Below are positions 36,729 to 47,110 of a DNA stretch of 64,000 bases, in pieces. How positions within the stretch are numbered: position 1 is the stretch's first letter; each line of letters starts with the position of its first letter. The notes under the pieces were generated by a model. It saw only the letters and a program-made list of their open reading frames with translations. It was not told the origin of the DNA and did no database searches. Origin of the DNA: Colletotrichum lupini (Eukaryota > Ascomycota > Sordariomycetes > Glomerellales > Glomerellaceae); the NCBI RefSeq assembly GCF_023278565.1, contig NC_064673.1:1426001-1490000 (forward strand), given 5' to 3'. Both the position numbers and the translations under genes were made by a program.

Positions 36729-39266
36729 GCTGGCTGAGATTCCCGGTTTTCACCACTTAAAATCTCGACTTTTATCCTTCCCGCTGCAGGGCTCGTCGCG
36801 GTTTTACAGGGTCTACGGCCAATTGCTGCGGGCGGTGCCACATCAAACCCCATCAAACTGGCCTTCAGACGGCCAACTCTTGAATATTAAGACCTCCATT
36901 TTATCATCCTTCACGGCGTCTTCCCCGACCACCGCCAATTCTTCGACGAAAGTTCTTGGCCCTTTCCAACGTTTGAAGCTTTTTTTTTTTTTACCCGGCG
37001 ACACGGCGAGCGGCACGAGTAACGGCAGCCACCCGGCACCAAACCTACCGAGTGACATCAACGTGCTTGGCTTGGCTTCCTCGGCCGAGTGAGCGACGTA
37101 CCTACCAGAAAATACCCCAATTCCGCCTGCCCACTGACGCAATGCCCTCATGTTTGTCCATGCTATCGACAAGCTACGCACAATCCAGCATCCACTTCCG
37201 CGCGGCTCTTGCGCATCCCGTTCGAAAACGTCGATAACATGACAGCCCTCAAGATACCCCAGAATAGACGGTTTACACACCGGCCGGCTGGGCAGCCCTT
37301 CGTAGGCGTCATCGAAAATGCCATGCCCGCATGGACTTTGGTATTCGCGCACCTCCAAATCGCTATAGCTCTGTGACCCAACGCACCGGTGGTCTTGGAA
37401 GTCGGGGCACCGAGACGAAGGATGAATGATGGGATCTGTGCCACTTACCGTCTCTCGAGTCTCGACGAATGCTGCCAATTTCCTGCTCTGGAACGCTTCG
37501 CTGGACGCCCACCCATGTTTTCTTCCCTAGCGCCGATGGTCGCCCACCCCAAACCGCATCCGGACGTCCTATCAACCTACATCGGCGCTACTCTACCAGA
37601 AAATCTCAAATCCTCCACAGTTTGACACCCGTCCCCATGCTAGGTACCATCGACAGACCATCTCCTCTAGAACACCTGCTCGGCTGACGAAGGAAATTGT
37701 GTCTCCGGGAGAAACGCTCATGGTGGACCAGCGGCCAGTCGAGCCCAGGGCCGGTGAGCCACAACACCACGAGAGACAAAGCCGCACCGCCTGAGAACCA
37801 AGACAATCCACCAGCCACTACTGTAACGTTATATCTACGCACACTGTACTCCGTACTCTGTACAACGTTTGACGACAGTAGCCGCCCGTGGCCCTCTAAA
37901 CACGGCCTACTGCCGGTTGCACCGTTCCGAGACATCTTTATTTGTTTCCAGCTTGCGCGCCAAACGGCCAAGGACGCGCATTCTGGAATGCCACGACGCC
38001 GATGACAGGTAGGCAATGCCGCCAACAATGCGGCATCGTCCCTGGCCGAAGAGTGATCAGCCCGATCAGGGCAATCTGCAGTCCTCAGCATCATCTGCAT
38101 GTTTACAACTCATCAGCCTGCATAGCTGGACATTACTGCACCTCTTGCAGGTTCGCTTCCCACGTGCGCACCCGCAAGCTGACCGGCCGCATTTCGACCG
38201 GCCCAGGCCCCCATACCGCACTCGACCCCTTCATCAAACATCCCGGGCGACTTCGCCTCAATTCCGGACCTCTCCGTTGAGAAATGGGAAACGCCAACCT
38301 AGGCGGCCGTTCTAAACTCTATTTGAAGGCTCCGTTCGGGACTACGCCCGATAAACTACCATTGGCGATACTGCTAAGCAGCAGGAAAGCAAGCACACTT
38401 GCCGATGACCGGATAAGACGAACTTCTGCCTGGTTTTTAGACTCATGACTACGCTTAGAGCCGGTCCAGCTAGTGCTGCCTGAACGAAGCTATCCAGAGG
38501 CCGTGGACTGCACATGGCTTTACAGTTCCGATCCCTCCGACACTTTCAGATATGTGGTCTGATCTAAAATACACTTTCCCATATTGCTGAAGTGACGAGG
38601 CTTGTCTTTCCGGAGCAAGAGTACATTACATGCCTTGCTACTGAATCTTAAAATATGCATGTGCCTAAGGGCGCCAACATTTGGGCATCTCGATCTGCAG
38701 GACGATGGTCACGTTGCTCCAAGATGTCATTGTCTAGGTGTTGTTGCCTGGCCTTTCAACGAAGTCGGTTGATGTTTCATGGTTCATTTTCTCAGTCCTT
38801 GTTGCTCATCCTTGCTCAGACATTGTAGACAAGTGACGATCTTGGGACAAAGGAAGGATGCCGCCTTCCCCTAGATTAGAGGATGATAAAGGCTGTCGTC
38901 TCAGACAAGACATCACCTCCATACTCTGACAATGAAGGAAAGTCGCATTCATATGCCATGAATGAGAGCTATCATTGTTCCCGACTTAGACCAACATGAA
39001 AACCAAGCGCAGCTATTGTTTGTCTGATCAATGTTGAGCTTGCCATTGGAAACCCCTCCATAGTCTCTTTGTTCCAAAAATTCCATCAGGTGCCACCACT
39101 ATGAAAAGCCCATTCCGTCCAATCGACAGCATTGATAATAACTCATTGCCTCAAAGATGGCCTTTACCGGTATCGTCACGTTGTTCAACCTTTCATCTCA
39201 TCAGCTGGCTTTCCCACTGCACACCGGAGTTTCTCTTGAGATTTACACTTGACCAAACTTCTCATC
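36729..39266. other. Gene-less interval before the 39267 gene
   Basis: 2.5 kb of normal composition. The longest frames (about 36843-37478 minus, about 37606-38100 minus) overlap frames on the other strand and show no domain, splice pattern or codon bias. A GTACTCCGTAC palindrome-like motif is at 37846-37856. From about 38580 on the DNA is probably the promoter of the downstream gene. Confidence 0.45.
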
Positions 39267-40847
39267 ATGGCCTCCTTCCAAGCTCGCCTGCCAAAGACAC
39301 CATATGCCGACGCCTACCAGTCTCGCTACATTGAGGAGATCCTTTGCCTAGGTGGCGGGAATGAAGACGCTCCAAACGGTCCATATGCCGAGATGGATAC
39401 CGAACTTCTGGGTCACGTCAACTGCAGCTATCTCTCAACACATGGACACGCGCCTACGCTGCTCGCCCTCAAGCAACACGCGCAAGCGCTGACCATCCTG
39501 ATTGCCCAGCTCGCGCCGACATCTCAGTACGCCGAGGTGGACAATGAGAACAACAACGAGGGCCGCATCCAAAAGTCGTTTAGAGACAACGAGGCCTTTG
39601 ACTGGCTCAACGACTTGCAGAAACCATACACAAACGAAGACGAGTGGCACAACAAGCCCCTGACCGACCTCATGAACCTGATCCAGCACGAGTCCGACAC
39701 CCAGGGCACCGTCCACCACTGCCCCCTTCACGAATTCAACGAAGACGAGGACAAGCGGACCAAACCCCGCCCCTACGCCACGCACACCGCTCTGGCCTCC
39801 CACGCAAACGAGTGTCTCGAGATGCTGGACCACGAGTACGGCGCCACGGGCGGCCTCCTCTCCCTCCTCCCGACCAACGAGCACCGCGACTCGGACGAGA
39901 TGGCCGCCGTGCGCAATAGCCTCCTCGGCCAGTGGCTCCTCTACACCCAGCACCTCGTGGCGCGCATGCACGACCTCGAGCTCGGCTACGCCAACGCGCT
40001 CGACGTCACCGCGGGCGAGGCCGCCGTGCCGATGCAGATGCTCTCGAGGATGGGGCCGGACGCCGCCTCGGGCCGCGAGGTGGCGTATCCGCAGGACAAG
40101 TGGATCCTCGCCAACGCGGGCGACGACGTGTTTGAATTTTTGCACCGCGTGCTGGACAGGCAGGAGGCGCAGATTGAGCAGAAGAGGGAGGCGTGGGCGG
40201 CGAACGGGACGCACGGGGAGCGCATGTGGAACGAGCAGCGAGGCGGGGATCTCTACGCCCGCGGGCTGGTGTTCTACGACGTCAAGACGAGGTATTACAG
40301 GCTGGCGGGCAAGGGGAGCAAGAGCACCATCTTCGTGCTGCCGGCGCACGGGGAGCACCCTGCCGTGCAGCAGACGCGGCGGCTGGAGGTGACGCCGACG
40401 GTGGTGTCGGTGGTGGCGCCGAAGTGGCCTGCGCGGGTGTCGGACTGGGAGAGCAAGTACAAGAGCCAGCTGGACGAGGCGACGCGGATGGGGATTCAGA
40501 ATCACCGGTTGACCAGTGCGGGCGAGGCGATGAAGGAGCACAATGAGATGTTGGCGACGGAGCTCGACAAGGCGAGATTCATGAACGAGCAGTTTGAGAA
40601 GTACTACGGGCGGTCCGAGGTGGCGGAGGGGCCGAGGATGTTGGAGAGGGCGGTGTCGATCTTGCAGAGGGACGTCAAGGACAAGACGGATGAGATTACG
40701 GGGCTGTTGAATATGGTGAGGGAGGTGAGGGATAAGTTGCCGAATCAGTTTGCGGGGTTGTTTGATGATTTGTTGGAGTTGAGTGAGGAGGAGGAGGAGG
40801 TTACTGCTGATGCGGGTGGCGAGGCGGCTGAGGAAGATGTGGTTTGA
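39267..40847 (+). CDS. Fungal protein of unknown function with coiled-coil C-terminus
   Basis: Single exon, 526 aa, starting MASFQARLPK at an ATG with A at -3 and G at +4; stop TGA. No signal peptide or TM segment, so it is probably intracellular. Residues 1-380 are mixed alpha/beta with short acidic segments (NEDEDKRTKP, DNENNNEG) and conserved-looking phrases such as LVFYDVKTRYYRLAGKGSKSTIFVLP. Residues about 390-500 are charged and heptad-like (DWESKYKSQLDEATRM, EHNEMLATELDKARFMNEQFEKYYG, LQRDVKDKTDEITGLLNMVREVRDKL), predicting a coiled coil, then an EEEEEV acidic end. I recognise no catalytic motif or named family. Third codon positions are strongly G/C, which creates a long open shadow on the opposite strand. 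Real coding is supported by length, start context and codon bias; the function is unknown. Confidence 0.85.
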   Translation: MASFQARLPKTPYADAYQSRYIEEILCLGGGNEDAPNGPYAEMDTELLGHVNCSYLSTHGHAPTLLALKQHAQALTILIAQLAPTSQYAEVDNENNNEGRIQKSFRDNEAFDWLNDLQKPYTNEDEWHNKPLTDLMNLIQHESDTQGTVHHCPLHEFNEDEDKRTKPRPYATHTALASHANECLEMLDHEYGATGGLLSLLPTNEHRDSDEMAAVRNSLLGQWLLYTQHLVARMHDLELGYANALDVTAGEAAVPMQMLSRMGPDAASGREVAYPQDKWILANAGDDVFEFLHRVLDRQEAQIEQKREAWAANGTHGERMWNEQRGGDLYARGLVFYDVKTRYYRLAGKGSKSTIFVLPAHGEHPAVQQTRRLEVTPTVVSVVAPKWPARVSDWESKYKSQLDEATRMGIQNHRLTSAGEAMKEHNEMLATELDKARFMNEQFEKYYGRSEVAEGPRMLERAVSILQRDVKDKTDEITGLLNMVREVRDKLPNQFAGLFDDLLELSEEEEEVTADAGGEAAEEDVV

Positions 40848-42860
40848 CTGATGTTTGGGTGGTAAAGTGTGTAGATGAATACATGGACGGGGTTGTACAA
40901 GTATGGAGTTTGATAGATGGTGCTTTCTTGAATAAGTGGTGATGCAGAGGTAAGGTGACCTCGATGAGTATCATGTTACTCAAAGGTCCGCCAGTTGCCA
41001 CATGAATGAGAACCCTTTTTTGTTTTTCACCAAGGTAGGTAAGGTACCAACGATACTTTAGGCCTGATTTCTCTTAAGTTGACCAGAGCTGGTTGGATTT
41101 TGGGAGAGCCAACGCTTTGAGAACGTCTCTTTAAGCAAAATGAATTTTCTTGTGAAATAAATATAGCTATGAAAACTCAACCTAGAAGAGCAGCATGAGC
41201 AATGGTGATGCGAAGGGAAGATCAAGTACTTCAGATATAGAGTTGTCAAATATTTTGAGCAGCAGTAGGGATAGTCATGGAAGCTCAGCTAAAAAGAGCG
41301 GCAGAAGCAGTGGCAGCAGAAGCATTAGTAGTGATAGTGATACTGAGGGAAGGTAAGTATACGCAGGACCTCCAGATGTAATGAGAGGCAGATAATGTTG
41401 TCACCAAGTTGAGTGTCTAGGTGACGCGGAGATAGGACCGAGATGCAAAAGTCGCGCAATCTGGAGGCTGGAGGTTGGACGGAGATGTCTTATGTTTTTG
41501 CGGTAGTGTAGCTTCAGATGAGTTACCTTAGCCTGGTTGATGAGGCAATGTAAGACAGATGGACGCACGTAAGGGGGACCCTTGCATGATTCATACAACC
41601 ACTTATTCGCATTGTCACGTTGAACATGTGATTTATTAACTTTTCCATTGAGACCGGACTCATGTGGCCATATTGCTGCAAGTGACAATAGTTCCACCGA
41701 GCATCGACAGAAAGATTGAAACAGACACTCGAGAGATAAAACCGTCCGTCGGTCGTTCGCGAATCACCGATGGCCCCCCCGTCGAACAAAGAACGGCAGC
41801 AGGGATGTACAATACCTCTAGTCCCGATTGGGGATGGCGCACATCAGTCAGCAGGGGTCCGCCGTAGCCGAGACCCTCCCACCCAGCGGGGCGTTGCCCC
41901 AGACGACGGTCTGACAGTCTGCGCTGCCGCCGCCAAAACAAAACCCTCCAAAGCTTGGAAACACTCACACGCACTCACTCACGCACCCAGCACACTTCCT
42001 ACTTGCAGGCAACCCTTGACCGGTCTAGCATCCTCGATCGGAGCCGACCTGCCCGCGGGTTCCTCATGATGCCATACCGCGGACACTAATTGGCCCATCT
42101 GCCTATCATCCATCGGTGCTAAGCCTGCGGCGCAGATTGAAGACTTGGTTCTAGGCTTCCTAACCAACCCCTCTTTTCCCGCTCATCCTTGGCTCTCGGA
42201 TTTCCCAAGTGCGCGGCCCTTTGATAGACGTTCGTTCGGGTCTTGTAGGCGACTCGCTCACACGGCTCGCTGCCTTTCAGCCTTCGTCTCCCTCCCACCG
42301 GTGCCAGTCAACCGCCGCGGCGCGCCGCCAAAACGACCCCTCCTCCGTTGCCCCCCTGCACATCGAAACCGTTCGATTTGTTGACATCTTGCTTTTTTGT
42401 CCTTCTCCCTTAGTGTACAGAAACCTACCCTTGTCCAAACTGCATCCGCATCCGCAAACCAGGCCACACCCCAACCCCTCGATTTGCTCGTCATCCAGAT
42501 TAATTCCCATCGCCCTTGTCCGGGGTGTTCGTCTTTCTCCATCTCTGGTCATCCTGACCCAGCTCTGGCCTCCTCTTTCCCGCATGCCCCGTGCTTTTCC
42601 TTCCTCTATTCTTTCCCTGCCTATCACTTTTTTTTCGGTTCGTCGACGTATTCCTCAAGGCCCATTTTCCGACCCGGCTAGCTAGTTGAGAGTGTCGAAG
42701 CGAGAAGGAGTGACGAAGGAAGAAGAAAAGAGGGAATGCCGGCCTACTGAGGAATCATCCGTTCTAGAACCAGGATCTCTTCCCGACTTCACATCGCATC
42801 AACATTTGAGAGGACAACGACGATCAACCAGAGTGCGCAGAAGAGAGGGGGGCAAAAGAA
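40848..42860. other. Intergenic region and pyrimidine-rich leader of the kelch gene
   Basis: 2 kb between two plus-strand genes. The first half is featureless. About 42130-42680 is strongly C/T-rich on the plus strand (runs such as CTCCTTCCC, TTTTTTTTCGG), as in long 5' leaders and core promoters of filamentous ascomycetes. No ORF here has a recognisable domain. Confidence 0.45.
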
Positions 42861-42869
42861 CATGAATTG
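42861..42869 (+). promoter_or_regulatory. Minimal upstream ORF (ATG AAT TGA) in the kelch-gene leader
   Basis: A two-codon uORF ends 73 bp before the main ATG at 42943. Its ATG has A at -3 (GAACATGAA), so ribosomes may initiate there and reinitiate at 42943. Whether the transcript includes it is inferred from the position within the leader. Confidence 0.4.
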
Positions 42870-42942
42870 ACCACCGCTCAGCGGTTGGCGTATACGAATA
42901 CACAAAACCGGACCGCGGACGACGATCCTTTACGGAACGATC

Positions 42943-45900
42943 ATGACCGCAACGGCCGGCCGGTGGGCCTTGTCGGGGCCAGAAGCAGCTATCCGCAAGA
43001 CGACGACCTTCGCCGCCGCGGCGCTGCTCTTCACTTCCCTGGTCTCGGCGCAACAAACGTTCCCATACGTTCCGACGACAATCTTGCTCTCCTCCGCCTT
43101 GCCGGGATCATCAGGCAATAACAGCAACCATGGCCTCGCATACATCTTTCACCAGGGTAGTTCCGGCGTCGAGCTCCTGTCGGTGAATGCCTCTGCCACC
43201 GTCGACGGCGCTGCCAGCCTGCAGACGATATCGACGAGCTTGCCGTTCCTTGACGATGCGACCAAGACGACGGCTTTCCTCCCCACTATGGCGGACAATG
43301 GGACTATTGTGGTTCAGGCGGGGGATTGCCAGACGGCGGAGGGCTACGATATCTGGACATATACTCCAGGGGCGGCATCAGGGTCTTCGAGCTCTTCAGG
43401 ATCCTGGTATAAGACTTCAGCAACACTACCTAGCAGCGCGGACTCGGACGCAGGTCCGTATGGCCTTGGTGCAGGTATCAGCTTCTCGTCGACCCTCGCG
43501 CCGAGCATGTCCGAACCTGTACTGTACTCATTCGGCGGCATATGTCTGGCGCCGACAACGGACGAATCTACGTGGCAAGGAAACGGGACATATACGAAAG
43601 CCATGTTGAGAGTGGCTCCTTCAGACTCTGTGGCTTCGGGGTACTCAGCCAGCTTCATCTCTGGCAAGGGTCCCGCCTACGCCGAGGCGGGGTTCTCCTT
43701 CACGCCCCTGAGCCCGTCAATCTCAAACCGGTCCGGCATCGTCACGCAACAGAACCGCTACGTTTTGCTCGGCGGCCACACCCAGCAGGCCTTTATCAAC
43801 ATGAGCTCCGCCGCCATTTGGAACCTGCCAGAGGAGTCGTGGAACTTTGCGACAGTCAGCGCCACGCGCGTCGGAAGCAGCGAGCTCGCGGTCAAGAACG
43901 TCGAGAAGCGCGCGGCGACGCAGGTGGAGAGCCGGTCCGGGCACACAGCGGTGCTGAACGAAGATGGAACTGCGCTCATTATTCTTGGCGGCTGGGTTGG
44001 CAGTGTATCTCAAGCTGCTTCTCCGCAGCTTGCGCTTCTCAAGATGGGTGATACGTACGGAGACTGGACGTGGTCGATTCCATCTCAGCAACCGGATGGT
44101 GGCGTATATGGCCACGGGGCAGCGATTTTGCCTGGCAATGTAATGATGGTTTACGGAGGATACGAAATCACGACTTCAGGATCCAAGGCGAAGAGACAGT
44201 CAAGCGGGACCGGGCTTAGGTTTCTGAACATGACTTCTATGGCATGGAGTTCGAGCTACACGAACCCAAATCATGCGACATCGTCGAGTGGATCCAATAG
44301 CTCCACCGGAAACGACAACATCAAGAAGATTGGACTGGGTGTCGGCCTCGGCGTTGGGCTTGCCGCAGTTCTCGGCGCCTTTTTGGTTTACTATTGTTAC
44401 AAGAGACATTTGAGGAAGAAGAAGGAGATGAGAGAGGAGACGGTGAGGTCTCTAGCGCAAGATGCGACACGATTTCTGCATCCAGAAGACGACATGATGG
44501 AGCGGGATGGCGGATCGGCATACCCCTGGACGAGCCATTCTTGGTACACGGGAGGTCACGATCCTTACGAGACGATCGACAGATCGCTCGGCTACGAATC
44601 GTTAAGGACAGGCCATGGTCCGGGCAACAACCAAGGTGTATATCAACAGCCGCCCGGTTTGCTCATTCCGCGCAAACCCATACCTCGCGCGGCAAGAGGC
44701 GCATACCAACCAGCAGCGAATCTCACCACGCCAGGCCACATCCACCCAATCTACGAAGCTGATGAAGACGACCCCGAGCACATCAACAGAAGGAAGGATC
44801 AGGAGCCCGCGACACCTACCACACCGGGACACGCCGACCCGTTCATGACGCCGACGGGTTCCGTCCCGATCTTGACCCCCGGCAACCGCAACTCCATGAC
44901 GCCCAGTCCAGAGGCCCTCCTGCGCCGCAACACTGAGGTGCAAGACTGGCAGTCGGATATTGACGCTACAGAAGCCCTCCTGGCTCGAATGCCCTCGCGC
45001 CGCAATAGCCGCGTCTCCCCAACACGGCGCGCGTCTATGCGTTCGGCGCGGTCCATGGCAGATGACGAGCGGACGGCCAGCAACGTCTCCGAGTCGGCGC
45101 GGAGTGCCATCAGCGTACCCACGCGCTCGGCGTCTGCGAGACGAAATAGTACAGGACCGAATAACCTGACCATCATCACCGATAACCGGGTTGGCACCTC
45201 TTCGTCGTCAAGCAGCAGCGGGCACACATACTCCACCGCCAAGACAACCTTCAACGCCCTGCAAGCCGAGGGTCCCTCGCTGCTCCTCCAAGGCCAGCGA
45301 CCACGCAACGAGCACGACGACGACGAAGAGGACTTTGTACACATCCCCAGCAGCCCCAGCAAGCACAAGCCCCGTCGATCACTCGGGTGGCTCGGCAGTC
45401 TCCGGCGCGTCTTCAGCAGCGGCGTCAACAACAACTCGTCCGACTCGAGCGATCACGAGAGCCCGAGGCGGTTATCCCTCGACCAAGTCAGCTCGGACTA
45501 CGAGCCGCGGCTGGTCGGGCTATCCGGGATCGGGGGCGCCGAGCTCCTGCGCAGGAAGCAGGGCCGGCACGACTGGGACATTGACCAGAAGTCGCTCGAC
45601 GAGTGGGATATCGAAAAGGCGATTGAGCAGCGGCTGGTGCAGGTCATGTTCACGGTGCCCAAGGAGCGGCTGCGGGTCGTCAACGCCGAGATTGAAAAGG
45701 AGGAGGAGGCGATCCTCGTGGACCCGGATAAGGACGAGATGGAGGGGCTCGACGGGGCGGATCTGGAGAAGAGGGCTCTCGCGGAGGAGTATAGGGATAA
45801 GGGCAAGGGCAAGGAGATTGCTCTCGACGACGATGACGAAGATGACCTGGGATCCCGGAATAGGGGCGTGTATGCGCGCAGACCCGAGTCGCCGAGCACG

Positions 45901-46140
45901 GGGTCGCCGGTGCGCGGACGGAGGTTACTCCACCTCCCCCCGCCAAAGGACGACTCTGGGGAGTCATCTCATGGTCACGACCACCCGCTGCCGAGCCGGG
46001 AAGACTCTGCGGAGCCCCGGCCGTCGCTGACGCTTCGTACGGCCGAGGTCGTGAGCGTGGCGAGGCCGAGGACGAGGGTGCTCGAGATGGTGGAGAGCTT
46101 CGAGTCGAGGAGCAGGGAGACCAGTCCGTCGCTCGGCTAG
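42943..46140 (+). CDS. Type I membrane kelch/galactose-oxidase-like beta-propeller protein
   Basis: Intronless, 1065 aa, ATG at 42943, stop TAG. Residues 1-37 form a signal peptide (FAAAALLFTSLVSA|QQ). Residues about 40-440 are a beta-propeller-type ectodomain with kelch-like blades: YVLLGGHTQ...AAIWNLPEESWNF, SGHTAVLNEDGTALIILGGW, GDWTWSIP, and VYGHGAAILPGNVMMVYGGYE, plus several N-x-S/T sites. A Ser-rich stalk precedes one TM helix at about 463-486 (LGVGLGVGLAAVLGAFLVYY) followed by KRHLRKKKE, giving an outside-in topology. The cytoplasmic tail is about 575 aa, rich in Ser/Pro/Arg, with TP and SP sites, an RRNS-type basic patch, WLGSLRRVF and an acidic/charged helix (VVNAEIEKEEEAILVDPDKDEMEG). 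It probably acts as a surface receptor or wall-linked adaptor. No galactose-oxidase copper ligands can be assigned, so enzyme activity is doubtful. It converges on the TMEM184-like gene. Confidence 0.88.
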   Translation: MTATAGRWALSGPEAAIRKTTTFAAAALLFTSLVSAQQTFPYVPTTILLSSALPGSSGNNSNHGLAYIFHQGSSGVELLSVNASATVDGAASLQTISTSLPFLDDATKTTAFLPTMADNGTIVVQAGDCQTAEGYDIWTYTPGAASGSSSSSGSWYKTSATLPSSADSDAGPYGLGAGISFSSTLAPSMSEPVLYSFGGICLAPTTDESTWQGNGTYTKAMLRVAPSDSVASGYSASFISGKGPAYAEAGFSFTPLSPSISNRSGIVTQQNRYVLLGGHTQQAFINMSSAAIWNLPEESWNFATVSATRVGSSELAVKNVEKRAATQVESRSGHTAVLNEDGTALIILGGWVGSVSQAASPQLALLKMGDTYGDWTWSIPSQQPDGGVYGHGAAILPGNVMMVYGGYEITTSGSKAKRQSSGTGLRFLNMTSMAWSSSYTNPNHATSSSGSNSSTGNDNIKKIGLGVGLGVGLAAVLGAFLVYYCYKRHLRKKKEMREETVRSLAQDATRFLHPEDDMMERDGGSAYPWTSHSWYTGGHDPYETIDRSLGYESLRTGHGPGNNQGVYQQPPGLLIPRKPIPRAARGAYQPAANLTTPGHIHPIYEADEDDPEHINRRKDQEPATPTTPGHADPFMTPTGSVPILTPGNRNSMTPSPEALLRRNTEVQDWQSDIDATEALLARMPSRRNSRVSPTRRASMRSARSMADDERTASNVSESARSAISVPTRSASARRNSTGPNNLTIITDNRVGTSSSSSSSGHTYSTAKTTFNALQAEGPSLLLQGQRPRNEHDDDEEDFVHIPSSPSKHKPRRSLGWLGSLRRVFSSGVNNNSSDSSDHESPRRLSLDQVSSDYEPRLVGLSGIGGAELLRRKQGRHDWDIDQKSLDEWDIEKAIEQRLVQVMFTVPKERLRVVNAEIEKEEEAILVDPDKDEMEGLDGADLEKRALAEEYRDKGKGKEIALDDDDEDDLGSRNRGVYARRPESPSTGSPVRGRRLLHLPPPKDDSGESSHGHDHPLPSREDSAEPRPSLTLRTAEVVSVARPRTRVLEMVESFESRSRETSPSLG

Positions 46141-47110
46141 GCGCCGGGTGATGATCACAAAGGACGTGGGGGCTTTACCCTGTTTGACTCGTTTTCTGCC
46201 GTCGGACCTGCTGCTGCTGCGTTGGCGGAGTCTGGATCTGGTACTTCCGATGTCTGATTAGACGGACCATAGGGGGGCTCTCTGTTGGTCGTGAATCAGT
46301 CGGGGGCCTTTGTCTTTTTTTGTCCCGCCGGTCTAAAGCGTATCTGCGTTGGGAGTTTCTCGAGGCGTTTTGGGTTTTTGCTGGATATCAACCGCCGTTC
46401 GTTCCAAGGAATCTAGGAGGGGGAAGGGGGGGCCCCCGGTCATCTGACCTGTGTATGTGTGCGTGTGTGTGAGATGGGAAGAAGGGGGGGGGGGGGTTCA
46501 AACAGTGTATACAATGGAAACATCTGGGAGTCTTTTGGCCTCTTCCCGTTCGGCGTGACGGGGATCTGGATTTTGAGGGACGGACAAATCATGGGATATT
46601 TTATTGGAGGGGAGAGGCAAATTTGTTGTATCTTGTGTTTAGTTTACCACGGCGAATGTGAAGGCGTATCTACTGTCGCTTACGTTACAAACCAAATCGA
46701 CTTTTGGATCTCGCATGTAGAAAACTGGGCAAGCGTGTGAATACTTTTACGTTCAAAGCGTGTGGATACATCAGTGCTTTAGCCAACGAGCATCAATCAC
46801 GGTAGAGATTTCATAGCCAAGTCGACGGCGCCAGGACCATTCAAGATTGTTTGTAAATGCGTATGTTCATTCCCACCTAGCTAAATGATGTGGTATCTCG
46901 TAAAGAAAAACAAATAAACGCCGATTTTTCCTATGCATTGCCTCCCACCTTGAAAACCCCCAAAAAAGACCCAACTAATCCCCTCAAACCTTATAGTCGT
47001 GAAAGGGTTCCAGCAGTTTCTCTTAGACCGCTGACTATTATCCAACATGTGAACCGTCGCGATCTGTGACTTTTTGTTCAAGAAAAAAAATCTTATATAC
47101 ATGGCTCGGC
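46141..47110. other. Convergent 3' intergenic region with a 13-nt G run
   Basis: This 970-bp interval lies between the stop codons of the kelch (+) and TMEM184-like (-) genes and must hold both 3' UTRs. It contains a G run at 46484-46496, preceded by a GT-rich stretch (46451-46472). No coding is supported; a 93-codon plus frame starting with GTG-type codons is not convincing. Confidence 0.5.

Noticed and set aside
36843..37478. 211-codon minus-strand ORF beside the AT block
   Set aside because: It starts at TTG, has no domain, and equally open frames exist on the other strand.
39435..40541. 368-codon minus-strand ORF
   Set aside because: Shadow of the GC-rich third codon positions of the plus-strand gene at 39267-40847; the translation is Arg/His/Leu/Val-rich nonsense.
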